This document shows positions 35,661-47,712 of a stretch of 64,000 nt of DNA, one piece after another. The position numbers and the translations under genes were made by a program. Location of the stretch: NCBI GenBank assembly GCA_933207985.1, contig OW240915.1:114971705-115035704 (forward strand), read 5' to 3'. Numbering within the stretch: the stretch's first letter is position 1; every line of letters begins with the position of its first letter. Source of the DNA: Pelobates cultripes (Eukaryota > Chordata > Amphibia > Anura > Pelobatidae). The notes beneath the pieces were generated by a model. The model saw nothing but the letters and a program-made list of their open reading frames with translations, searched no databases and was not told the DNA's origin.

Positions 35661-36017
35661 TAAAGGAGGACTATCAAATCAAACTCATTTTCCTGGCACT
35701 ATAGGGTCTTTAGGTCCCTCCCCCACCCTCAGGGTCCAACTCCCGCTGGGCTGAAGGGGTTAAACACTTAACTTTCTCCAGCGCCGGGCTCCCTTGGAGC
35801 TGGGATACTCTCCTCCCTCTGCTAACGTCAGCGCCGCGCGCGCTCATTCAAAAAGTCCGTGAGACAGCCACTAGAGGCTGGATTAACCCTAGTGTAAACA
35901 TAGCAGTTTCCATGAAACTGTTATGTTAACAGCTGCAGGATTAACACTAGATGGACCTGGCACCCAGACCACTTCATTGAGCTGAAGTGTTCTAGGTGCC
36001 TATAGTGGTCCTTTAAT
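35661..36017. mobile_element. MITE with TTAAAGG-type ends
   Basis: The left end TTAAAGGAGGACTATC and the right end TATAGTGGTCCTTTAA are approximate inverted repeats with TTAA at the tips. The interior is GC-rich and shared with 12100-12290. TTAA ends would suit a piggyBac-type source, but this is inference. Confidence 0.55.
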
Positions 36018-36215
36018 TAAAAAAAAAAAACTAAACTTGCCACTAGTCTGAAAAGAAAATTTCATTTTGCTGACATGAAGAAAAAAAAACAATTGGCATG
36101 TTTCTGTAAAATTTATATAATTCTCTTACACCATACCAGATTTGAACAAGCATGTTTTAATATATATATGTTGTAGGGCACGGGGTCCCAATCCAATCAT
36201 TAAGGTACACCAACA

Positions 36216-36361
36216 GTCTAGGACAGGGGTAGGCAAACTACACTCCTGATGTTGTGGACTACAATCTCTCTGATGCTTTGCAAGCATTGATTGTTAGATC
36301 ATTATGGAGATGTAGGCCACAACATCTGGAGTGCCGAAGGTTGCCTACCCCTTGTCTAGAA
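36216..36361. mobile_element. Small hAT-type MITE with near-perfect 8-bp TSD
   Basis: The body 36224-36353 has ends CAGGGGTAGGCAAAC and, inverted, AAGGGGTAGGCAACC. The flanks are GTCTAGGA and GTCTAGAA, a duplication with one mismatch. It is 130 bp and non-coding. A degraded relative is near 13065-13200. Confidence 0.75.
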
Positions 36362-36692
36362 TTTAGGCTTTGAGTTAATCTTATGGATAAGCTTTTCAAA
36401 TTATCACAAACTGATCTCTAATCAGTAATCGGCAAAACCCAGTCAAAAATTATCGAATGGTTTCAGCTAATTCAGTAATTTCAGTTAATTTCAACTGGAT
36501 TTAATTCCAGATGAAATTCTATCAGCCAAACCTGATAAACTGATACATAACGTCTGACTAACCTTGTTAGGCAATACAAAAAGATTTGAAATATAAAAGC
36601 TTATATTGTCATTATGACCCCCATACTAGTACAAGGGAGATTTAACAACTGATTGACTGATTATCGGTCTGGCCGATATCATCGGCCGATAT

Positions 36693-36754
36693 TCTGTATT
36701 ATCGGCAATATCGGTATCTGCTTATAGAGATACCGATATTGCCGATAATACAGA
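36693..36754. repeat. Perfect hairpin, 27-bp arms
   Basis: 36693-36719 and 36728-36754 are exact inverse complements around an 8-base loop. The arm contains TATCGGCAATATCGG. Confidence 0.97.
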
Positions 36755-36802
36755 CAAGGACCGCCGGACCCATGAAAAGCCTGGCGGTCTTGGAGGGCCT
36801 GC

Positions 36803-36905
36803 AGCAAGCTCTTACTTACCTTCCCAGCAGCTCCCCTGTCTAAATCTCGCGAGTTTCGCGAGAGTTAGACAGGGGAGCTGCTGGGAAGGTAAGTAAGAGC
36901 TTGCT
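36803..36905. repeat. Long near-perfect hairpin, about 50-bp arms
   Basis: The 41-base outer arms (36803-36843 and 36865-36905) are exact inverse complements, containing CTTACTTACCTTCCCAGCAG. The inner part ATCTCGCGAG/TTTCGCGAGA continues the pairing with one mismatch and a short loop. Confidence 0.95.
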
Positions 36906-37004
36906 GGGGCCACTCTGCCAAGTCCATGCCACTGGCCCCCCAGGAAATACCATATCCCCCCTCCCTGGCCAAGTAATAAGCAGGGAGGGGGGACAAAAAA
37001 AATA

Positions 37005-37637
37005 TTAAATGGACACTATAGTCACCAAAAAAACTTTAGCTTAATGAAGCAGTTTTCGTGTATAGAATATGCCCCCTGTGGCCTCACTACTCAATTATCT
37101 CCCATTTAGGAGTTAAACCACTTTGTTTGTGAATGCTAGTCACACCTCTCTGCGTGTGACTTGCACAGCCTTCCATAAACACTTCTTGTAAAGAGCCATC
37201 TAATGTGTATCCTTCCTCTTTTTAAGTTCTGTTTAATTTAGATTTTATGATCCACTGCTATGTTAATAGCTTGCTAGACCATGCAAGAGCTGCCTGTATG
37301 TGATTAAAGTTCAATTTACAGAGCAAGAGATAAAATTGTTTAACCCCTTAAGGACACATGACATGTGTGACATGTCATGATTCCCTTTTATTCCAGAAGT
37401 TTGGTCCTTAAGGGGTTAAGGTAAATCACATCTGATTGAAAGTGAAACCAGTTTTTTTTTTTTTTCATGCAGGCTGTGTCAATCAGAGCCAGGGTAAGTG
37501 TGGCAAGTGCTTTATAAACAGAAACAAACTGATTTAACTCATAAATGGTAGTGGGTTGAGCAGTGAAACATGAGGCATGATCTACACACCAAAACTGCTT
37601 AATTAAGCTATAGTTAGGTGACTATAGTGTTTCTTTA
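37005..37637. mobile_element. MITE with about 65-bp TIRs and a nested smaller MITE
   Basis: The left end 'GGACACTATAGTCACC' and following bases match the inverted right end '...GGTGACTATAGTGTTTC' over roughly 65 bp, including the GCTTAATGAAGCAGTTTT segment. A nested element at about 37340-37420 has ends TTAACCCCTTAAGGAC and GTCCTTAAGGGGTTAA. Confidence 0.75.
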
Positions 37638-37669
37638 AATATTAAAATAAAAGAATAAAAACATTTACA

Positions 37670-38070
37670 CTACACAAACACACTGCATTCACTATACACA
37701 CACATACTCTGCATTCATTATACACAAACACACAAACACACTGCATTCATTATAGACACACACTGCATTCAATATACACACACTACACACACACACTCTG
37801 CATTCATTATATACACACACTGCATTCACTATACACACAATATACAGACACACACTGCATTCCTTATATACACACTGCATTAACTTTACACACACTACAC
37901 ACACACACACACCCTGCGTTTATTATATAAACACTACACAAACGCTCACTGCATTTACTATACACGCTACACAAACACACTCTGCATTCATAATATACAC
38001 AACACTGCATCCACTACACACACACTGCATTCACTAATCAAATACTCTCACTGCATCCACTACACACACA
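37670..38070. repeat. CA-rich minisatellite
   Basis: Irregular units combine ACACACAC runs with CTGCATTCATTATA words. There is no coding sense. Confidence 0.9.
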
Positions 38071-38199
38071 CATATTCTTGAAAACATAACAAATTCTGAC
38101 TGGCATGTATATTTTGTGCATTTACCTTAATAAAAAAAAAAGATTTGCAAAAAAAATTAGCAATAAACATGTTCAGTTAACAGTAAATTTGTGTAGAAA

Positions 38200-40015
38200 T
38201 AGTTTATTTTTTTCAAAATGGTAAATGTACAGAAAATCGATTTAGTTATGGCCGATCTCCACGTCTGAGGGTACACGGGCCATGGGGGAGTTTTTAATCC
38301 ACCCTTGTACTAATGTGGGGATCGTATTGAAAAGTTTTTCCAGCATCTTGTGATCATTTGAAAAGCTTATCCAAAAGAATGAAATCAAGACCTCTGTTCC
38401 TGGTGAATACAGACAAAACCTAGACCATTGGTGTGCTCTTGGAACTGAATTGGAAACCACTGTCCTATGTAAAAATATTCTTACCAGACCTGTCAGTCTC
38501 TGAAGAATGATCAAGGTGGAAACTAAACTTTAGCAACAACATGATCTATTGAGTTATGTTTTCAGTTTCACTTTATTTCCTGTTCTGATAGGGCAAATAT
38601 ATTCTTTTTTCACTCGTTCATGTATAAAAGTAATTATAGTATGATTTTGTTATTAATTGAGTTACAAACCCTGTTCTTAATATGGGTAACCTATTTTCAT
38701 ACCTACACCAGGTAAGATCCAGTGACACTATACTGCCCATAGACGAAACAAAATTTACTCTTTAGTAGAGATGTCCCAAATGAAACCATGTATGCACTAA
38801 ACTATGCATTTTTTTCAGTGAGGGTATATCTAAAAACAGATCTATTGTCTGCAGCCTTTGCAAGCCCTTTACTTATTCCACAGCCCAGTGGGCGATCTCC
38901 ACGACCGAGGGTACACAGGCCATTCTGCGAACAGAGCCCCGTACTCCCCCCTCGGGGCTGGTGGTGGTTATCCCGGTCCCCATCAAGCAAGTTTTTTACT
39001 TACCTCAGCACTGTTTCCGGGTCGAATCCTGTAACACTAGCCACCTCGAAGCCTTTTGAAAATAGATGTCGGCAGCATGACGCAGGACACACAGAAGCCA
39101 ACAAGCACATGGGAAGCAGCCCTTTGGAGGGCATTTGAAGCAATTTGCCAGCGATTCTTCAGCATATTACAGACTCGGAGGAAACAAAGTACCGCCTGCT
39201 CCTCAGAAGCAGCTAAAAGGCAGAGCTTTGCCCTGGAGACCCCCTCTTAGGCAGAGATCGAAGAAGGTCAGGGCACCCTCATTCCATTCACGCAGCTTGG
39301 GGACTCCTCACTGCCCAGGGTCTTGGGGATTTGCTCAAGCTGTGGGAAGAGAGGCCTGTGAACTTTGGGAGAAGGTTTTTGCTTCCACCTGGGGCTGGAA
39401 GGAAGTGGTGCAACATTTTTCCTGGGGAGACTTGCAAAACACTCTGCAGTGGGCATTGGCTGAGTTGACGGCCCACATGGAGAAGCTTTATATGGCAGAG
39501 TACCTCCTGATAAGCTATTTTATAGCTGCAGACTCTTGTTTTGCTTTAATCTTAATTTGTTCCACTTGTATAGCATAAACAGCGTTTGGTGCCAAGTTAA
39601 TGAGCCTCTTGGTGGAAATTTTACTTATAGGTCTCTCTTGTGTAGTCAGTGCACCCTTTATGTGAATCTTATGATTACCTTTAATCCTGAACTGACTCAC
39701 CCTCAAGTCTTTTGTTTTACTTTTAAAGTGTAGTACCTAGAATGACGTTTTCCGTAACTTCAATAATTATTTTACATGATTCAGCTAAAATGACAATGAC
39801 TACTTGTATGTTTACTTATGCACTCCAAAAATGTCTTTAAAAAAAAACAAAAAAAAAACTATATGGGATGCAGAAAAACAAAATGAGAATGCACAGAGAT
39901 CATCCAAGTGCCTTCAGCACAGATTTAACAAAATAAACAAAATATAGGAATAGGCACACAATTGAGAAGGTCCAAAGTAGACTTAATTGATATATTTTTA
40001 CATGTTAACATATAC
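38200..40015. other. Unassigned repeat-derived region
   Basis: A word 'CGATCTCCACG..GAGGGTACAC' occurs at 38255 and again at 38892, so parts belong to a repeated family. The stretch at 39060-39500 is GC-richer and open in several frames, but no domain was recognised. It could be a decayed retroelement gag. It is not supported as a host gene. Confidence 0.35.
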
Positions 40016-40812
40016 GATACAGTCAGTGGCGTCTCTAGGATTCATTTTTAGGGGGGGCACATGGAGGGCCAGGGACAAGAGTAGGGAGGCACATTTAACC
40101 CCGCCCTCGCCGCAGTTTGAACCCGCCGTTGCCTCATGTTAAGCCCCGCCCCCGACACAATGTGTTGGTTTTTTTTTTAATAATCCCTGGTGGACGAGGT
40201 ATTATTTTCCACCAGGGATTATTAAAAAACAAACACATTACCCTTGATACAGTGCCATAGTTGCCAACATTTGAAAAAAATTTCCAAGGACATTTTGCAG
40301 CATAGCTATCAATTATTGTCTGGGTATAATATCCCTGGACAGTCAGTGCTCTCTGTATAATACAGGGTTGTGTGTATAATAAATTGGGACACTCAGTGCT
40401 CCCTGTATAGTGCTGCTCTCTGTATAATACAGGTCTGTTTGTGTATAATATCCCAAGACAGAGAGCAGCACTATACAAGGAGCACTGACTGTCCCGGGAT
40501 ATTATACAGGCACAGGCCTGTATTATACAGAGAGCAGCACTATACAGGAAGCACTGACTATCCCGGGATATTATATACACACAGATCTGTATTATACAGA
40601 TAGCTGAGCATATACCCCATGTCCCAATCTCTAGACTACTAGTACCTGTCAACAGCAGCTCCCAGACGCGTGTAACAGGGCTAAAGTGTGCGGCAGCTCA
40701 CACAGATGATTCAGCGGTAAAGTGCACTCGCTGGCAGAGCCAAACTGGGAATCCAAAGCAGCCCTGGAAAAAAAATGTATGCCATTCCTACAAGTCAATA
40801 TATATATATATG

Positions 40813-40846
<34 letters not shown>

Positions 40847-41702
40847 GAAAAATACAAAAAGCCCCTGCACTCACGCTCCAAATGTCCTTGTGTCCCGGGT
40901 GCTAGCTAAATATAGCCATCCATATAAAAATATCCAACGAATAGCTGCACTCACGGTGATTAAAAAGCAAAATTTATTAGAAATGGATTAAAACATAAAT
41001 GATCAACGTTTCAGTCCGTCCAGGACTTTCCTCAGGATCAATAAAAAGACTGAAACGTTGATCATTGATGTTTTAATCCATTTCTAATAAATTTTGCTTT
41101 TTAATCACCGTGAGTGCAGCTATTCGTTGGATATTTATATATATATATATATATAGTACAGTAAGCACACAAGCTCACTGACATGCGCAAATAGGCTTAC
41201 TGACAGACAAAACTCTCTGACTCACACACAAGCTTACTACAGACAAACTCACTTGTATAAACAGAAGGCTCACTACAAAGAAGTTCAAGGACACAGACAA
41301 GCTCACTGACACACACATGCTCACTAAATAGAAGCTCACTGACACACACAAGCAGTACCATTTTAACAGCGTTAAGGGACCCGGGCAAAGCAATGCACTG
41401 GGGCCCGTCCTACACAACAACTCACAGGAATTTTAATTATTGATAGACTGCTGAGTCCATACACACAGAGACTGCTGAGTCCATACACACACAGAGACTG
41501 CTGAGTCCATACACACACAGAGACTGCTGAGTCCATACACACACAGAGACTGCTGAGTCCATACACACAGACTCTGCTGAGTAAATACACACACACACAG
41601 ACTGCTGAGTAAATACACACACACACACACATACAGACTGCTGAGTAAATACACACACACACACACAGACTCTGCTGAGTCTGTACACACACAGACTATG
41701 TC

Positions 41703-41741
<39 letters not shown>

Positions 41742-42112
41742 GAGTCCACACACATACACACACAGACTGCTATGTCCATGCGCACACACACACACACACA
41801 CACACAGCCTACCTGTCACTGGAGCCTGTTGCTAGGGGTCAGACAGCCATCTTCTGCAGCAGCATGGTCTGCTGCTTTATGGCAGGGGCGGGGCTTATGT
41901 GCGGGGGGGCTTATGTGTGGGGGCGGGGCCTGTGCAGCATTTTAGCTGCTCAGTCCTGCATTCCCTCGGGCTGTCACACACTGTTACAGCCCAAGGGAAT
42001 ATCATTGAAGCACATGGCCAGCAAGTTGCCGGCATTTGGTGGGGGGGCCCAACATGATGTAGGGGGGCCATGGCCCCCTCTGGCCCCCCCTAGCGACGCC
42101 ACTGGATACAGT
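40016..42112 (+). mobile_element. hAT-type element with perfect 8-bp TSD
   Basis: The element 40024-42104 (2081 bp) has ends CAGTGGCGTCTCTAGG and, inverted, CAGTGGCGTCGCTAGG. It is flanked by GATACAGT at 40016-40023 and 42105-42112. No transposase frame is present. The interior carries subterminal inverted segments (40330-40600), an AT run, a palindromic Penelope-type tail (40915-41140) and AC-rich minisatellites (41440-41812). Confidence 0.93.
40925..41135. repeat. Large palindrome made of two Penelope-type tails
   Basis: The left half (about 40932-41018) is the inverse complement of the right half (about 41047-41135), sharing 'GATTAAAAAGCAAAATTTAT' and 'TGATCAACGTTTCAGTC'. The minus strand of the left half reads CTGAGGAAAGTCCTGGACGG then ACTGAAACG. 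It lies inside the hAT element. Confidence 0.85.
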
Positions 42113-42229
42113 CCCTCCCAGCTGGACAATGTCAGGGGGTACGCAAAATAATTTCTGTAATGGTTGGGAACCGGCCCGTACATCGCGGTGGGCTGACATG
42201 GGAGAAAATAAGTATGCACACACAGCACC

Positions 42230-43200
42230 CCTAACACACAGCACAGTGTCTGTGTGTTAATGTGTGTATCTGTATGTCAGGGTGTGTATCCTTAAGTGTG
42301 TCATTGTATGTTTCTATGTGTATGTATCTGCATGTGTGTATCTGTGTGTCAGGAGAAGTATCTGTACGTGAGGATGTGTGTCAGTGCATGTATATATGTG
42401 TATGTGTATCTGCATGTTTGTCAGTATAGGTATCTGTGTGTCAATGTGTGTGTCTCTGTGTAGATGCATGTGTGTCAGGGTGTGAATCTGTGTGTCATAG
42501 AATTTGTGTGATACATAGACTGGCACACATGCAGATACACAGACACACATGCATATACACAGTGACATACAGATACATATACTGATAAACATGCAGATAC
42601 ACACACATATATACATACATTGACACACTTAAAGAAACCTACTCTAAAACACATACAGATGTATACCCTGACACACACATACACATATGCAGATACAAAG
42701 ACACATGGATACATATACTGACACACTTAAGGTTACATACCCAATGTTTCTTTGTATCCGTATGTGTCCTTAAGTATGTCAGAGTATGCATATAGGTGTC
42801 TGTGCATCTGCATGTGTGTTAGTGTGTATCTGTCAGTGTGTGAGGTTGTGTATCTGTATGTGTGTGTCAGGGTATGTATCTCTGTGCATGTCTGTGTATC
42901 TTCATGGGTGTCAGTGTGTATCTGTTTGTCAGTGTGTCAGGGTATGTGTCTACGTGTCTGTATCTGCGTGTCTGTGTATCTGTATGGGTGTCAGTGTGTA
43001 TCTCTATGTCAGGGTATGTAGCTGCGTGTGTGTCAAGGTATGTATCTGTGTGTCTCACACACAGATACAGACATTGTATGTGTGTCAGTGTATGTATGTG
43101 TGTCTGTGTATATGTGTCTGTGTCTGTATCTGCATGTCTATTATGTGGGTATCTGTGTCTGCGTACATGTCTGTGTACATGTGTGTGTATACATGTGTCT
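42230..43200. repeat. Compound GT/AC minisatellite that switches strand
   Basis: Units like GTGTATCTGTGTGTCAG run on plus at 42240-42495, on the opposite strand at about 42496-42740, and again on plus from 42741 to 43200. The open frames here (Cys/Val-rich) are repeat artefacts. Confidence 0.93.
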
Positions 43201-43259
43201 GGCGCTGTCCGCACCCTAGGCCAAAGTGGATCCCCCCCGCTACTTCTTGAAACCTTGTG

Positions 43260-43929
43260 AAGGTGGAGCACGTCGACGTCATCGCAGCACTGACAGACAC
43301 ACACTGATGCGCACACATTTACATCATTCCCTGGGGTCCAGTGGTGATCTATCTGGAGATCTCCTCACTGCTCCCTCACGCGCAGTTTAGTGGTGCCGGA
43401 ATATGACATAATATTTTGGCATCACTACAGACGGTGCGCGCAAGGGAGCAGTGAGGAGCAGGAAGACTGAGCTCCTCCAGCAACCTCTCAGGTGCCTACT
43501 TTAAGCATGTACTAAGCGTGGTTCGCCGGGCCGCAAAGATGGCCATTGTGGGCTGCCTGCGAGTTTGACATGCTTGCCCTAGAGGATAGTGTTTGTTTTA
43601 AAGACCCCATAGACAAGAAGCTGGTTGGTATCCTTTGAAGTTTGTTTCATGTCTTAGGGGCAACGTTCTTTTTATGTGTAGTCTTTCTGTTTCTATACTC
43701 CTGTGGTGCGTTTCATTCCTTTCTGAAGTAGAGGAAGCTTTGTCAGAGGAGGATTTTGACTGTTATGGTTACTTGATCTCCTTGGAAATGCCTTAGAAGA
43801 GGTGATGCTTTTTAACTCTAAAGCTGAGGCCTGTTGCATTAGTGGTTTGCGGACTTGAGGTTTTACAGTCGAGCCTCCCTTTTAGGGCAAGGTTTGACTT
43901 TTTACTATTCTACTATTTTTTTACTATTA
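43260..43929. repeat. Fragment of a DNA transposon with an internal foldback
   Basis: 'CTCCTCACTGCTCCCT' at 43363 pairs with 'AGGGAGCAGTGAGGAG' at about 43444. The following 'GGTTCGCCGGGCCGCAAAGA' and 'GAGTTTGACATGCTTGCC' words are common in non-autonomous hAT-type repeats. The part from 43592 continues beyond the LTR element, after 47713, as interrupted unassigned sequence. Confidence 0.45.
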
Positions 43930-44412
43930 CTATTTGTAACGGATCCCCTATATTCCGACTGAGTATATCCGTTAATCTCCCGAGTCCCAAAGTGAAGCAG
44001 GGGCAGGGAGCATATCGGGTAAGGGAAGGATTTCTCTGTGTTAGAACGCTGGGGTGCAAACTATCGCTACCTCTTCTGACCTTTCTAGATGAGGTTTGAG
44101 CATGTACACATGAAAGGATCTTCTAATCCTCTCATCTGAACATTTTACCACTATATATGTGGTGCCACTTATCCTCTCCACTACCCTGAAGGGGCCCTGC
44201 CATGCTGCCTGGAGTTTATCTGCTTTGATGGGTCTCAGAACTTAAACTTTTTGTCCTGGCTCTAAAATACGATCTCTAGCTCCCTGGTCGTACCAATGTT
44301 TCTGTCGCTGCTGGGCTTGCCCACAAGTTCTCTCAAACAGACTCTGTTCTAGCTTGCAGCTGGTACTGCAGCTCCAGACCATTTGACACTATAAGGGTAC
44401 CTCCCAATATTA

Positions 44413-44754
44413 TCAGACAAGGTCCAGGGGTCCGGTTGATTCCTGAGGACCTTCCCTGTAGGCGAACAACAGGAATCTGTGAAAGGTTCGTAGCATCTGT
44501 ATAAGTGTGCCATTGAACCGCTCACAGAATCTGTTCGTCTGGCGGTGATAGGGGTATCTTAATATGGGTTTCACTCTGCAGCTCTGCCAGAGCTGTTGGG
44601 TAATGACTGCTGTAAACTGGATCCCCTGATCGGATAAGATTTCCCAGGGAAATCCTATCCGCGTGAAGACCAGGACCAAGGCTTCAGCTGCGGTCTCTGG
44701 GTGGATGTTCGAGAGCGCTACTGCTTCGGGGTACCGAGTAACATAGTCCACCAC
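44413..44754 (-). pseudogene. Ty3-type integrase core fragment
   Basis: The frame starts 'MVDYVTRYPEAVAL' (first catalytic Asp), has 'WEILSDQGIQFTA' (second Asp) and then 'NRFCERFNGTLIQMLRTF' (catalytic Glu region). A zinc-binding stretch upstream reads 'SHDIPLAGH' and 'CRTCDV' after frame adjustment. Spacing fits a DDE integrase. The ends are frameshifted. Confidence 0.85.
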
Positions 44755-45332
44755 GGTCAGAATGTACTTCTTACCCGAGGCACTAGGCTTAATCAGGGGT
44801 CCTACGAGATCTATCGCTACTCTGTAAGGGTTCTTCTACTATGGGGAGTGTCCTGTGTTTAGCTTTGGGGTGGTCCCCCCTTTTTCCTATTCTCTGATAT
44901 ACATCGCATGTCCTGCAATACTCTTGTAAGTCCTGAGTTACTCTGGGCCAAAAGAATGCCTGAGTTAACCTGTCCTTCGCCTTAGTGGCCTGCTAAGGGG
45001 ATGTCATGGCTGATTCTTAGAAGTTCAGCGCGATATTTCCGGCGTACCATTAGCTGCCTTTTTTGTACTTGGGCCGCTCCTATCCCGGTTCCTCCGGCCA
45101 CCCGGTACAATAGATCCTCTTCCCATTGGAACCGTTTCTGTTCTAGATCCCCCTGCGGGGTGTCTACCTCCTGCTAGTGTGGGATCCTCTCTCTGCTCTT
45201 TACCAAAATCTTGTGGGGTACTCCAGTAGGGAACGGGTTGTATGGCTGGGGTCGGGGCATCGGTTCCTACCTGGGATTCCTGAGAATGCGGCTTGTTACG
45301 TGTAGTGCTCCCTCCTTTGTTGGCTGAACACA

Positions 45333-45521
45333 TTATGAGGTTAAACACCCCAAGTCATTTCCCAATAGTACTTCTGCTGGTAAGTCTCTCATAATCCCGA
45401 CTTCCAGGGATTTGGATCTGGTACCCCAATCAATATGTACCCATGCTATAGATAACTTGTGGATGGCTCTTCCCGCCACCCTAACTGCTGTGGTGTGCCT
45501 GGTACACTGGGAAGGATTCAC
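45333..45521 (-). pseudogene. Aspartic protease-like fragment
   Basis: 'DLPAEVLLGNDLGCL' near the C terminus matches the retropepsin-type 'hhLGxDhh' motif. The catalytic Asp-Ser/Thr-Gly itself is not seen in this frame. The downstream minus-strand frame 45348-45025 is a Pro/Thr/Ser-rich linker of the kind found after protease, leading directly into the integrase zinc region. Confidence 0.5.
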
Positions 45522-46059
45522 CCTGTGTGGTTGTACCAGGGTTAGTGTAGTGCCTATGTCTCTCAGCCTCTTGGCCTCTTATTCATTAAGGCATACCAGT
45601 CTGATGTGATGGGCTCTGTTGTCTCCCGCAGCTTGTATGGGGTTCACCTCGTGAAACGCTGACCAGTGTTCCTCTGGGCTGGGGATGGGGGCGTAAGAGC
45701 TAGCACCCTGGTAGTCCCTCATGGGTTCTTCCTGAAAACAATGAGCAGCTGCTCACAACGGTGGTGCTGGTTGGCGTACCCACTTTTCGCGGCTGTGCAG
45801 TTTGCAGTTAATTTAATGTGACCCATTTCATTGAAACCGTGACTCAAAGGTCCTGTCTTTCGGTACGTGGTTGCTGTTGGCAGGTGGTCAGGTGGTTATG
45901 ACCGGTTCGGTAGTGCGGGTGTCGAGGTGTAGTTGTAGGTCGGCCGTCATGGTATTCATCAGCAAATCTAGCAGCTTCTTTCACAGTTAGAGGCTATATC
46001 AGACCTCTGGTGGGTCATGGTTGAAAAACTGCTCCAACAATCTTCACTATAGAGCATCT

Positions 46060-46733
46060 GCTAATGTGGTTGCCTAGCATCCTTGCATCCAATTGCGGGC
46101 AGCACGGTGCATGCGAAATGCTCATTCGGCATAGGAATCCATCCCCCCCTTTTCCTGAGCCTACACAATTTTCTTCGGTATGCCTCAGGGGTTACCGCAT
46201 ACCTGCATTGCATTGTCTCTTTGACTCTTTTGTAGTCATGAATGTTCTCATCAGGCACTGCTCTGTATAATTCTGCTGCTCTCCCTGACCGTTAACTGCT
46301 AAGTATGGCAGCTTAGTTAGCCTTTTCCAGACCCTCCAAATCACACTGACATTCAAAGTCCTGTGAATAGCTGACAATGTCCATCTCACCATCTTTGAAT
46401 GCCTTGAACGCTGCATAATTTATTTACATAGCTGTCCATTTATAAATCCTTATAGGGATCCCTGCTCTTTACTCACAAGCTTTTTGTGCCTTGAGCCATG
46501 ATCTGCACAATGATATCCTGCGATGGATTGGGCCCCACGATGCTGAGCCTCCATCTTATATCCCTTTGGAAATCAGTCTTCTCTGCGCTGTCCATTGCGG
46601 TGTTACTGGTTCGGTCGCTCTCCACGAGTTCAGCAATTATTGCGGCTTTCGGCTTGTTGCTCGCCACTTGCCCTTGAGCTTCCAGTAAATCCTTTAACGT
46701 GGTTCGCTTGAGGAGTTCGTATTGCTGGGCCAT
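46060..46733 (-). pseudogene. gag-like fragments of the Ty3-type element
   Basis: A start lies 60 bp after the LTR ('MAQQYELLKRTTLKDLLEAQ', then 'KAAIIAELVE'). A shifted frame follows at 46416-46192, and a third at 46258-46061 reads 'MQCRYAVTPEAYRRKL' and 'HFACTVLPAI', resembling the conserved gag/SCAN-like segment of vertebrate Ty3 elements. The frames are broken. Confidence 0.55.
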
Positions 46734-46793
46734 TCACTGTTTCTTTCAGTTCTGGACATCAGTTCAGGAGACTAATTCCGCCGCTGCCACCAG

Positions 46794-47712
46794 TGTAACG
46801 GATCCCCTATATTCTGACTGAGTATATCCATTGTAAAGCAGTGAAGCAGTGATTATAGCTCTGGTATACCCAAACATCAGCCAAGACTTGAAGGAGTGAT
46901 TTATTATGGCCCAGTGGCCAGCTTGTTTACACATACCCCCAGCATGGGGTCTCCATTCACTTGTACAGTAAACCCACCCAGGCGTCTTTGTGTCTGGGAG
47001 ATAAGAAAGCTAGTTTTTGCCTAATCTAATTATCTCACAGGCACTAAAGTTACAAAATAACAAAAACTATTAGAAATACACATTACATATATCTGTACCT
47101 CCATAAACAAAATATGCCTGGATCTTGGCGCCGAACATTTCCAAATAGCGCTCAGATCCCACAAACACAGCCGAATCGCCACTGGGGTAAAGTTTTTACC
47201 CACCACACACGTGGCGTCTGCCCAAATTCATTCCAGAGAAATAGTGGTAGTGGTCGGTCACTTTTGGGGGTTCAGAAATGAATGAAATGTCGAACGGTTA
47301 ACCAGGCTCATAGGTAGCGATTATTCACCTAGTTAGTGTGAACAATTCTACCGAACAGCGCTCTCCAGTCTTGTCGGGGGAAAATGTGTTGACTCAAGCT
47401 CGTTGAGGTTCGCACGAGGATGTATCCAACTTTGAGTTCCATGCATTCGATGACCAAGTGCCGCTGCCTGTGCTCATGTGACAACATGGCCGCCGTTTTC
47501 TCCAGCACATGTTCGGTTATATGAATGGCGGCCACATAGGGAGAGCATTTAAGTTTGTGGTTAGTTTGTAGTTAATGAAACAGGGGGGTCGTCAGTGTTT
47601 GGTAGATTGCAGCTCCCAAACTGGGGAAACTTGAATGGGGTTTGGGAAACCTAATATACAAAAACTAGCAGGGAAATGTCTTGAACATAGTGAAAATAGC
47701 GAGTTTGTCACA
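46794..47712 (-). repeat. 5' LTR of the minus-strand element
   Basis: The segment is 919 bp, begins TGTGACA at 47712 and ends CCGTTACA at 46794 on the minus strand. The terminal octamer is shared with the elements at 18263 and 52077, implying one wider LTR clan. Confidence 0.8.

Noticed and set aside
39135..39578. 147-codon plus-strand frame with Trp-rich sequence
   Set aside because: No recognised family, no splice context and a repeat-rich neighbourhood; probably a decayed retroelement, so not called as a gene.
41372..41819. Cys/Val-rich frames of 98-128 codons
   Set aside because: They arise from the (ACAC + GACTGCTGAGTCCATA) array of the hAT element; they are not proteins.
42230..43200. 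CRISPR-like regular array
   Set aside because: Units are contiguous simple repeats without unique spacers, in a eukaryotic context.
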